Positions 55,330 to 63,205 of a DNA stretch of 64,000 nt are shown here, piece after piece. Location of the stretch: the NCBI GenBank assembly GCA_025060505.1, contig JANXBU010000011.1, positions 1 through 64,000 on the forward strand, in the 5' to 3' direction. Position 1 is the first letter of the stretch; the number at the start of each line of letters is the position of its first letter. The notes under the pieces were generated by a model that worked only from the letters and a program-made list of their open reading frames with translations, was not told where the DNA came from and ran no database searches. Source of the stretch: Candidatus Calescibacterium sp. GTDB lineage: Bacteria; Calescibacteriota; Calescibacteriia; Calescibacteriales; Calescibacteriaceae. The position numbers and the translations under genes are program-made.

Positions 55330-56583
55330 AAAATTTTTCTCAAAAAATGGGAACTCAAAATCTTTTTTGGGACTCAGAGTAAAATCCTTACACCAATCTT
55401 TAAAACCAGACCTGACCAACAAAGAATATAGTTCGCTACCGGGCGTTGGCACGAATATATTAGCCTGAGCATAGTTTGGCTTAACAGAAATACAAAAATC
55501 TATAGTATCTTGTATATCTCTTTCTGTCTCGTTTGGGAAACCTATCACAAAATAAAGAGCAACCTTTATACCATATCTCCTTGCAAGGAAAACAGCCCTT
55601 CTTACATCATCTGTTTTAACGGCTCTTTTGAGCGACCTGAGAACATTATCGCTTCCAGACTCCGCTCCCAAAAACATAATCTTACAACCAGATTCTTTCA
55701 TAAGTTCAACAGATTCTTCATCCAAAGTCTTCGCAACACCCCTGAAACTCCAATTTATCTTCAAATTCCTTTTTATAATTTCTCTACACAAATCTTTTGT
55801 GTGATTTATATTCACATTCATAGTATCATCAGCAAAGCTTATGAAGTTATATCCCATATCAACGAGATATTCTATTTCATCAACTATGTTTTTTGGAGAT
55901 CTTATCCTGTAATTTCTCCTCGCAAGCTGACAGTAAGAGCAAGAGTAAGGACAGCCCCTTGAAGCTATGGTTATCACCTCGTTCGCTCCAGCATACAAAT
56001 TTGAATAAAAAGAATTTAGAACAAGTGATCTATCTGGAAAAGGTATTGAATCAAGATCAAGTATAATATCTGAATTTCCATTGCTGTAAATCTGACCATC
56101 TTTCTTGATCCAAAGTCCCTTTATCTGAAACATCTTATCTGTTCTGAAGTTTTCCACAAGATTATGAAAGGCTATCTCAGACTCTCCTACAATCAGAGCA
56201 TCTATGAAATCCTGAGACAAAATCTCATAAGGATACAACGAAGAGTGTATCCCACCAGCTACAACAAAAACATCTCTGTTCTCAGACTTTACCAGCTTTG
56301 CAATTTGATATGAATCATACAAAGATAGAGTATAGAGTGTTATGCCAACGATATCTGGACGAAAAGATTGCACAACCTCACGGGTTGCTTTCAGATAATC
56401 TGAATCACTAACACCCTCTGGAAAATCAAGAACTCTTACATCAATACCTGACTTCAACCTAAGATACGTAGCTATATACAGCAAAGATAATGGATGTTGT
56501 TTTTTTCCGGCCAGACTGTAAAACGGAGAACCAAAATATCTTATAGAATTTGTATCTGGTGGATGTATTAAAAGAACTCTCAT
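55072..56583 (-). CDS. B12-binding-type radical SAM enzyme (5 of 7)
   Basis: 503 residues. RVLLIHPPDTN, DIVGITLYTLSLYDSYQIA, VAGGIHSSLYPYE and IVGESEIAF form the N-terminal domain. The cluster motif is SRGCPYSCSYCQ (Cys211, 215, 218), then YRIRSPKNIVDEIEYL. It is very similar to the convergent enzyme at 53647, so the two form a tail-to-tail paralogous pair. The C-terminal FYLRPTFLLSEIF is followed by a hydrophobic stretch (VVSGFIKFAFQFVLWIIL) that may sit in the membrane. Its ATG overlaps the stop of the upstream radical SAM gene (TGATG). Confidence 0.87.
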   Translation of the reverse strand: MRVLLIHPPDTNSIRYFGSPFYSLAGKKQHPLSLLYIATYLRLKSGIDVRVLDFPEGVSDSDYLKATREVVQSFRPDIVGITLYTLSLYDSYQIAKLVKSENRDVFVVAGGIHSSLYPYEILSQDFIDALIVGESEIAFHNLVENFRTDKMFQIKGLWIKKDGQIYSNGNSDIILDLDSIPFPDRSLVLNSFYSNLYAGANEVITIASRGCPYSCSYCQLARRNYRIRSPKNIVDEIEYLVDMGYNFISFADDTMNVNINHTKDLCREIIKRNLKINWSFRGVAKTLDEESVELMKESGCKIMFLGAESGSDNVLRSLKRAVKTDDVRRAVFLARRYGIKVALYFVIGFPNETERDIQDTIDFCISVKPNYAQANIFVPTPGSELYSLLVRSGFKDWCKDFTLSPKKDFEFPFFEKNFSKKKLQKLQRKFYRKFYLRPTFLLSEIFSRIFLIGRNLFAVRAKRNGAVIGRNSIVSMNFSVVSGFIKFAFQFVLWIILGKNPSK

Positions 56584-57956
56584 CAGGCTACCTGATGAAG
56601 ATTAGTTCTCCTATCCTTGAAAGTTCCAACCTTCATAAAATATTTGAAACCTTCCAAAAAGGAGACATTATAAAGAGTCTTTAATTTCAGGAGAGAGTAT
56701 ACCTGTCCTATCTTCGAAAACAGAAAACTCAAAATAGGATTTTTATGTGCTCTCATAGATAATACCTGAAAAGTTTTATTTTTTGAAGCTAACGGAAAAA
56801 CATCCATAACATAGTAAAGTATCTTTTTTTTCTCGGAATCGTATTGATGACCAGCAAGCTTATCTCCAAGAATAGTTCCAGGAATAGGTACAAATGGAGA
56901 TCCTAATGCAAAATCTACACCTATTGTTCTGTTGAACTCTGCTGTTTTGAAGTAATCAGATAAATCTTCTCCTGGTAGTCCAATTATGTTAATAGATAGG
57001 GTCCTGATACCTTTCTTTCTAAGAGAGTCCACAGCACCTATCAGTACGCTGTTTGTGACGGATGTTTTCTCCAAATCAACAATCCTTCGCTTTTCATCGT
57101 ATGTTTCAACTCCGACTATGACAAATTTACATCCAGCTTCTTTGAGAAGCTCCGCAACACGATCGTTTATGAAATTTGAAAGAGTCACAATTGAGAATGG
57201 AAGTCTAACTTCTTTGCTCCACAAACTTGAAAATTTCTCAAGCCAAGACTTATTCCATACAGGAAAAAGGTCATCAGAAAAATGAACAAAATCTAGTCTA
57301 TATTTGTTTTTCACATCTAAAACCTCCTGAATAACTCTCTCCGGCGCCTTGAACCTAACTTTTACTTTGCCAAGTAGATTTCTCAAAGCAGATATGTAGC
57401 AGAACGAACAAGAAAGAACACATCCGCGAGACATAAGAAATCTCTTCACCGGAAAATCTCTGAGAAATTTATACCTTCTATAATATATATCCCTGTCTGG
57501 CATCGGTAAGGAGTTGAGGTCAAATTCAAGCGGCTGTATGTTAGCATGTTCTCCGTTATTCATATCTATAACATTTATGAGCTCGTTATTTGTACCTTTC
57601 AGATAATTTACAATAGAAACAAATGGTATCTCAGGTTCTCCCACAACCAAAAAATCAGCTCCCAAATTGGATTTTTTTTGCATGAAAGTTGGAATTGAGC
57701 CGAAAGAAACAACCGGAGTTCTCGGAAAATTATACTTGATCTCGGAAGTCATATCTCTAACCCACTGCTCATCTCCTATTTCAGATTGCACAGCTAGTAC
57801 ATCTACTCCCATCTTCTTGATAGTCTGAAAAAGGTCTTTCTCATATGCTTGTATAAGTAAGAAGGTCTCACAACCCTCCTGAATCAAAACAGACGAAAGA
57901 TCGCAGATAACCGGTGATTCTTCTATTCCCTTTCTCTGTATTATACATACTTTCAT
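56583..57956 (-). CDS. B12-binding-type radical SAM enzyme (6 of 7)
   Basis: 457 residues. The N-terminal domain is less regular (KVCIIQRKG, VVSFGSIPTFM, LVVGEPEIPFVS). The cluster motif is SRGCVLSCSFC (Cys179, 183, 186), then VRFKAPERVIQEV and VIVGVETYDEKRR. SINIIGLPGEDLSDY is the conserved barrel strand. A GGAG Shine-Dalgarno lies about 9 nt upstream. It sits between enzymes 7 and 5 in a tight minus-strand unit (40 bp after one, TGATG overlap with the other), so all three are probably one transcript. Confidence 0.85.
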   Translation of the reverse strand: MKVCIIQRKGIEESPVICDLSSVLIQEGCETFLLIQAYEKDLFQTIKKMGVDVLAVQSEIGDEQWVRDMTSEIKYNFPRTPVVSFGSIPTFMQKKSNLGADFLVVGEPEIPFVSIVNYLKGTNNELINVIDMNNGEHANIQPLEFDLNSLPMPDRDIYYRRYKFLRDFPVKRFLMSRGCVLSCSFCYISALRNLLGKVKVRFKAPERVIQEVLDVKNKYRLDFVHFSDDLFPVWNKSWLEKFSSLWSKEVRLPFSIVTLSNFINDRVAELLKEAGCKFVIVGVETYDEKRRIVDLEKTSVTNSVLIGAVDSLRKKGIRTLSINIIGLPGEDLSDYFKTAEFNRTIGVDFALGSPFVPIPGTILGDKLAGHQYDSEKKKILYYVMDVFPLASKNKTFQVLSMRAHKNPILSFLFSKIGQVYSLLKLKTLYNVSFLEGFKYFMKVGTFKDRRTNLHQVA

Positions 57957-57996
57957 ATAATTGATCTCCGCTATCGCTCAAAAATTATCCAAATCA

Positions 57997-59370
57997 TCAT
58001 TTGTTATCTAGAAACCTTTTCATAACCATTTTTACTTGGTCAAAGCTCTTGACTCCCTTCACAAAGTTCCATATATATTTTGGTCTCGCATAGAAGCTAA
58101 CGAAAGCTCGCAACTTCAGAAGATCTAGTTCCTTTTTAGTTCGTCCCTCCGGAACATAGGAGAACTTCCATATACAAAGAGAAGATGGGTCTGGTGTTTT
58201 TCTCTGTAATTTTAGTTTTTCCCATTCAGCAGAACCCGGCAGTGGAGCGAAACATCCAAAAGCAGCATGATCTATTGGTAAAGAAAGAGCAAAATTTATA
58301 GTCTCTATATCATCATCATAGGTTGCTCCCGGAAAACCCAAAATAAAGAAGGCTGTTACTCTTATTTTCGTATATCTCTTTATCATCTCTATCTGCTTTC
58401 TGATTTTTTGTTTTTCAAGAACATCTCCTCCTCTTCTCATCAACTTCAGAATTCTTTCGCTCCCAGATTCAACTCCAACAGAAAAGGCGTAACATCCGGA
58501 TTTCTCCATCTCAATAACGAGTTCCGGATCAAGCCTATCAAGTCTGACTCCGTTTGGACATCCCCAAGGTACTCCTATATCTTTCATATACTTGCATATA
58601 CTTAAAGCATACTCTCTATCAAAAGTCAGGTTATCGTCTAAAAAATGTATCTCATCTATTCCATATTTAGAAACCAGCATTTCCACTTCTTTTGCAACGA
58701 GCTCAGGTGATCGTTTCCTTATTTTTTTACCAGAAGCCTGCGGAGCTCCACAGTAAGAGCAGTTGTATGGACATCCTCTGGTCGCTATAACCGGTGCAAC
58801 CTTTCTTCCACGTGTGAAAAAACCAACAGGTCTCAGCGGATACTTGCTCGGATCCGGCATTATCTCCCAGGCTGGCATGGGATACCTATCTAAGTTCTCA
58901 AGAAATACTCTCCTTTTCTTTATAATTTTTCCGTTGATCCTGTAAGCGTAGTTTGAATCTGGTTCTTCTCCCCTCAAAATCTGTGGCAAAGACTCCTCAG
59001 CTTCCCCTAAAAAAGCATAGTGAAGATTCGGTATCCTCAAAAAGCAATCCTCCGTCTCAAATATGGCATGCGGCCCCCCTACAGCGAATATGCAATCTGG
59101 ATTCTCTTTTCTGTACTCTTCAACATATCTGTTGACAATAGATATGACCGGAGAAAAAGATTGGAAACCTATAAAATCAACTCTTCCATATTTTCTCTTC
59201 ACATAACTTGAAAAGTTCTCCGGTGGAATCTTTTCTTTTCTCAAATCCTCAATAAATATATCCCCTTTGAATCCATTGACAATCAAACCCTGAGCTATAT
59301 ACCCCAAAGATAGCGGTGGTATACACCAGTAATCCCTTGGATCGTACGGATATGCCAGAAGAACCCTCAT
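57997..59370 (-). CDS. B12-binding-type radical SAM enzyme (7 of 7)
   Basis: About 457 residues from the ATG at 59370 (the frame is open to a TTG at 59376); TAAGAT 6 nt upstream supports this start. RVLLAYPYDPRDYW, FAVGGPHAIFETED and FLGEAEESL form the cobalamin-type domain. The cluster motif is TRGCPYNCSYCG (Cys200, 204, 207), then IRKRSPELVAKEVEML and EIHFLDDNLTF. VGVESGSERILKLMRRGG and ILGFPGATYDDD follow; the FYARPKYIWNF motif closes it. It is the closest relative in the window of the enzyme at 40128-41513. It is first gene of the three-enzyme minus-strand unit. Confidence 0.88.
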   Translation of the reverse strand: MRVLLAYPYDPRDYWCIPPLSLGYIAQGLIVNGFKGDIFIEDLRKEKIPPENFSSYVKRKYGRVDFIGFQSFSPVISIVNRYVEEYRKENPDCIFAVGGPHAIFETEDCFLRIPNLHYAFLGEAEESLPQILRGEEPDSNYAYRINGKIIKKRRVFLENLDRYPMPAWEIMPDPSKYPLRPVGFFTRGRKVAPVIATRGCPYNCSYCGAPQASGKKIRKRSPELVAKEVEMLVSKYGIDEIHFLDDNLTFDREYALSICKYMKDIGVPWGCPNGVRLDRLDPELVIEMEKSGCYAFSVGVESGSERILKLMRRGGDVLEKQKIRKQIEMIKRYTKIRVTAFFILGFPGATYDDDIETINFALSLPIDHAAFGCFAPLPGSAEWEKLKLQRKTPDPSSLCIWKFSYVPEGRTKKELDLLKLRAFVSFYARPKYIWNFVKGVKSFDQVKMVMKRFLDNK

Positions 59371-59373
59371 CAT

Positions 59374-59690
59374 CAAATCTTAATCATTGTAAACCTTTGA
59401 TTTCCTATTCTTGAATAATCCCCAGAAAGAGGACGAAGACTGAAAAATTCATCTAAAAAATTCATAAAAGCTGATAAAAAATCATAAAAGCAAGATATTG
59501 ACGGGAATGAGAGTACCGCTTACTTTCACAAGCATAAACGCTTTGCAACAATCAAAACATCAATGATTCCTAAATTTTCTGACTCCTATCCAAAACACAG
59601 AGATTTCAACAGAGTAAAAACAAAATCTGATCATAATTAATAAAGAGCAAAAACTTCTCACAAGATAAAATTATCTCAACAACCAACGTC
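59374..59690. other. Intergenic stretch without recognisable features
   Basis: A 317-bp A+T-rich interval between two minus-strand genes. The first bases hold the -10-like TAAGAT of the radical SAM unit (59377-59382 on the minus strand). I see no ORF, hairpin or repeat of note in the rest. Confidence 0.5.
59377..59382 (-). promoter_or_regulatory. Candidate leaderless -10 element
   Basis: TAAGAT on the minus strand lies 6 nt before the ATG at 59370, at the head of the three-gene radical SAM unit. Confidence 0.35.
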
Positions 59691-60599
59691 CTACAGTGAA
59701 ATATTTCTATTCCAAAAAGATTTATTTTTACTGAGATTTCTTATATCAATTCCGAAGTTATTTAGAATCTTATATCTTTTTCCAATCTCAAACGCCAAAA
59801 AACGAAGTATAATTCTTTTAAAAAATTCAGCCATTAGGTTTGGATTTTTTACTAAATCTGGATTTTTTATTAAAAAGAGAAGTTCTGAAATAACGATATT
59901 CAAAGCATATCTTCTGAATCCAGAGAAAACATATGGTGTCTTTGAGAATGCAACACCAACATCAAACCACCTTCTGAAAGTTTCCAAAGAGCTCTCATTA
60001 TGGAAGTGCCAAACCTTCAAATTCGGATTGTACATAACTTTATAACCAGATCTCAATAACTTGAATGAAATGATCAGTTCCTCCGAACATATTACATTCT
60101 CAGGGAAGCCACCGAGCAGTTCAAAAATTTTCTTTTCAACAGCAAAGCATACATTAGAAACGAAAATATCCTCAAATTTAAGTTTAGATTTCCAAGATTT
60201 AGTAACTATATTATCATTATAAACGAACTCCCTTTCAAACTTTTCAAAGATATTTTGATCATCACCAACTACATGCTTGCCATAGACTGCTTTGACTTGA
60301 TCATCTATTGAAGAAATTATCTCTGCTGCGAAATTATCTCCGTAGGGTCTTGCATCTTGTGTCATAAAAAGTAGTATATCGCCTTTTGCTAAACTTGCTC
60401 CTTTATTTCTGGTTGAACCATGATCAAAGCTATCTTCTTGAAGAACAAGAACTCTTTTACCATTTACTCTGTCTTCTATATTACCCAAAGACAAAGAGCT
60501 GTCGAGTATTATAACCTCGTTTATCTCTTTGTATTTGAGCAAAGTTTTATGATTTTCAAAGTATTTTGGATCTGAAACGGGTATTATAACGCTTATCAT
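59691..60599 (-). CDS. Family 2 glycosyltransferase (rhamnosyltransferase-like)
   Basis: A 302-residue GT-A enzyme. SVIIPVSDPKYF opens the domain; FDHGSTRNKGASLAKGDILLFMTQDARP is kept in the order typical of rhamnosyltransferase-like GT2 proteins, with TQDARP as the metal site. SNVCFAVEKKIFELLGGFPE and ICSEELIISFKLLRSGYK form the acceptor half, with VWHFHNESS near the end. No transmembrane helices are evident. It probably adds a deoxysugar or similar residue in the surface-glycan pathway. No Shine-Dalgarno precedes the ATG. Confidence 0.85.
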   Translation of the reverse strand: MISVIIPVSDPKYFENHKTLLKYKEINEVIILDSSLSLGNIEDRVNGKRVLVLQEDSFDHGSTRNKGASLAKGDILLFMTQDARPYGDNFAAEIISSIDDQVKAVYGKHVVGDDQNIFEKFEREFVYNDNIVTKSWKSKLKFEDIFVSNVCFAVEKKIFELLGGFPENVICSEELIISFKLLRSGYKVMYNPNLKVWHFHNESSLETFRRWFDVGVAFSKTPYVFSGFRRYALNIVISELLFLIKNPDLVKNPNLMAEFFKRIILRFLAFEIGKRYKILNNFGIDIRNLSKNKSFWNRNISL

Positions 60600-60713
60600 A
60601 ATTTCATCAGATGTTCTTTTATCTGAATTACGGTTTTATTTGCAACTCCCAAAAAATATGCATAATTAAATAGTAAAAAAAATAAAAATTCTATTAGTTG
60701 TAGATATTTGTTT

Positions 60714-60719
60714 TATTTT
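60714..60719 (+). promoter_or_regulatory. Candidate -10 element
   Basis: TATTTT lies 5 nt before the ATG at 60725; no Shine-Dalgarno is present. Confidence 0.3.
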
Positions 60720-60724
60720 CTGCT

Positions 60725-61669
60725 ATGAAAACTCCGAAGAATTTGATTATTTTGATTTTTATTATATTTCCTTTGTGTCAGAGAAGTAACATCCCCAAAA
60801 ATGTAAAAGAAGGAAGCATGTTGGAGATTCCAGAAATCTCGCAAGATATATGCCCAAAAGAAAATTATGAACCCGAGAAAAAATACATATACACTTTGAT
60901 TTTCACAATAAGAACAATTTGGAACTTAATAGATTTTCTCTTACTCTCAAACACAATGCACTTACCGCAGATTTCAAAATGTGAAGAAGGAAAAATAAAA
61001 GAAAAAAAAACAGAAATCAAAATGAACAACGAAACGAAAGAAACAAACGAAAGAAATTTCATATCCTGCAAAAATCATCAAGATATAATTGATGGGAAGA
61101 TATACATATCAAATAACGAGTTTATACCGTCGGAAGTATGGTTTAGCCAAAAAGGAGAATTCATACGAAGATACACTTTTATAAAAAACGGGCATGTAAA
61201 GTTTATACCAGCAAATTATCAAGGTCTTATGTACGGTATAAGAAATTTATTAATATACTCTTTCATAGACTTTTCATCGGTTCTAAACGAAAAATTATTG
61301 TATTTACACGGAAGTGTAGCTATAAAACCGCCCTATTCAATATACTATAAAGGAGATTATAAAGAGTACATACCAAAGGAAGAGCAATATTACATGATAA
61401 ATTTTCAGAAGTTAAAAATTGACCTTGCTATTCAAGAAGGAAGCTTTTCGGTTAGTGGAGAATCTGAATTTTCTATCACTTCAAAAATTGCATGCGGCAA
61501 TTTTAAACTAAAATCAGATAACATAAATGTTTCGCCACTTGCTGCCTTTTCATACGACCCTTGTGGATACGAAGGAAAAATCGAAATCAACGAGTACAGC
61601 ATAAGCATATCAAACCAATCAATATATTTTGGCGACAAAAAGATATTTTGCTTTGAACTATTTGAATAG
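60725..61669 (+). CDS. Exported hypothetical protein
   Basis: 314 residues with an N-terminal hydrophobic segment (about 7-18) ending in PLCQ, a poor lipobox. The mature part is strongly lysine/glutamate-rich near residues 90-120, then beta-rich. The C-terminal half has repeated short strands (FSVSGESEFSITSKIACG, YEGKIEINEYSISISNQSIYFG). I recognise no family. Its 3' end overlaps the convergent membrane protein gene by 12 bp. Its codon and purine bias match neighbouring plus-strand genes, so it is likely real. Confidence 0.6.
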   Translation: MKTPKNLIILIFIIFPLCQRSNIPKNVKEGSMLEIPEISQDICPKENYEPEKKYIYTLIFTIRTIWNLIDFLLLSNTMHLPQISKCEEGKIKEKKTEIKMNNETKETNERNFISCKNHQDIIDGKIYISNNEFIPSEVWFSQKGEFIRRYTFIKNGHVKFIPANYQGLMYGIRNLLIYSFIDFSSVLNEKLLYLHGSVAIKPPYSIYYKGDYKEYIPKEEQYYMINFQKLKIDLAIQEGSFSVSGESEFSITSKIACGNFKLKSDNINVSPLAAFSYDPCGYEGKIEINEYSISISNQSIYFGDKKIFCFELFE

Positions 61670-63148
61670 ATCTTTCTTTTTGTATATCTTTATAGATTTA
61701 CCGAAAGTCTCGAAGACCAAATCAAATTTTCTTGTATTAAGAAATAGCTCTGTTTCTTCTGAAAGAACAGCATAATCAAACTTCTTCAAGATCTCATAAA
61801 GACCTTGAAAATCATGTGTTCTCGTATACAAGAAAAATAATCCTTCAAAGCTTTTTATGCTACCTTTACTTTCGAATTCAATTGAGCTGAATATTCCAAG
61901 ATTCAGAACTTCTGAAACTTTGTTTGATTCTAAATAATCTATAACTTCTTTGACCTCACTTTTTGAATACTGAGTTTTTGAGTTGATTATTTTTAGTAAT
62001 ACGAAAAACGAAAAAATAATCTGACCAAACAAAACGGCATACAAAAATATCTTCCTCTCTACGATGAATTTGTAAAAGAACGGAAGAATCAGTAGAAACT
62101 GCCAAGATATCTGTGTGAAATTGAAAAGTCCATACGGATTGCTAAAAGGCGCAAGAAAAATGTAAACCAGAATAAACATAATCTCCTTGAAATTTTTTCT
62201 CAAATCAATCAATCCATAAACTAGAACCAAAACAAAAAATAATGTTGATACAACTCTAAGATAAGGATTTTTATCTTTAATTATACCAAGGTCTACGAAA
62301 GGTTCAAGAGAGAAAAAAAGGGAAGAAAAGCTACTGAAAGCTTTGATAATCTCCTGAGTTATATTGAAATCTCCCGAGAGCAAATAATTCAAAACGAAAT
62401 TTCCTATATCCGATGGTGATCCAAACAGAACTTCAAAAGAGTTTTTATCCAAATTTATATCGTGAACTGCGGAAAGAAAAATATACGGTGTTAAACCCAA
62501 AAAACTTCCCAAAAGAGCCAATACAATACACCTGAGATTGAAAAATATAAGGGCGAAAAAAACAGAAAAACTGAAAAACCTTATATGAGACAGAACACCC
62601 AAAAAAGATACTACAAAAATCAAGAGATACTTTCTGTTGTTATCTTCACCTGTGATATCTTTAACATGCAATAAGGCCAGAGAAAAAAACAACATAAGAA
62701 CATACCAAAAAAGAGATGTATAAGATAAGACAAAAACAACAAAGGCATTGGTATAGAGCAATAAAAAAATAGGTGTAACATTTCTGAAAATAAACAACAT
62801 AATAATTCCTAAAAACACTCCAACAAATCTCATTGCAAAAGTGCTGTACTCAGAACCAATCTTGTATGCTATGTAAGGAAGAATTGTTGAAAGAGGACCA
62901 TGTTGCGGAAAAAGTATGAATGGGAAACTGAGATTTCCAAACTCCACAATCATCTTCGGTGGCATCTTATTTATTTGAATATTCAGATGATCTCCAAAAG
63001 ATATCATCTTGGACTCATCAGAAATCCATCTTGATTTGAGAGAAACTATCTGCTCCTCTCTATTTGCTGATATATTTTTGAGAGAAAAAAAATAGAATAC
63101 CAGAACAATAAAAGATAGAAACAGAAAAATAAAAAATTTTCTATTCAT
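61658..63148 (-). CDS. Polytopic membrane protein, probable GT-C glycosyltransferase
   Basis: About 496 residues from the ATG at 63148 (AAGGA 8 nt upstream), which gives a normal signal anchor (NRKFFIFLFLSFIVLVFYFF). The longer TTG frame adds only basic residues. About ten hydrophobic helices follow. The first extracytoplasmic loop has SRWISDESKMIS with acidic residues where PMT-like enzymes carry theirs. The C-terminal soluble tail (EVKEVIDYLESNKVSEVL...) is short. By context it transfers a sugar from a polyprenyl carrier. It is divergent from the partial membrane protein at 63206 with 57 bp between starts. Confidence 0.6.
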   Translation of the reverse strand: MNRKFFIFLFLSFIVLVFYFFSLKNISANREEQIVSLKSRWISDESKMISFGDHLNIQINKMPPKMIVEFGNLSFPFILFPQHGPLSTILPYIAYKIGSEYSTFAMRFVGVFLGIIMLFIFRNVTPIFLLLYTNAFVVFVLSYTSLFWYVLMLFFSLALLHVKDITGEDNNRKYLLIFVVSFLGVLSHIRFFSFSVFFALIFFNLRCIVLALLGSFLGLTPYIFLSAVHDINLDKNSFEVLFGSPSDIGNFVLNYLLSGDFNITQEIIKAFSSFSSLFFSLEPFVDLGIIKDKNPYLRVVSTLFFVLVLVYGLIDLRKNFKEIMFILVYIFLAPFSNPYGLFNFTQISWQFLLILPFFYKFIVERKIFLYAVLFGQIIFSFFVLLKIINSKTQYSKSEVKEVIDYLESNKVSEVLNLGIFSSIEFESKGSIKSFEGLFFLYTRTHDFQGLYEILKKFDYAVLSEETELFLNTRKFDLVFETFGKSIKIYKKKDLFK

Positions 63149-63192
63149 ATTTATATTCCTTTTTCTCAATTTAACTAAAATCAAACGAAAAC

Positions 63193-63198
63193 TATATT
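63193..63198 (+). promoter_or_regulatory. Candidate leaderless -10 element
   Basis: TATATT ends exactly 7 nt before the ATG at 63206, with no Shine-Dalgarno. Confidence 0.4.
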
Positions 63199-63205
63199 TA
63201 TCAAT

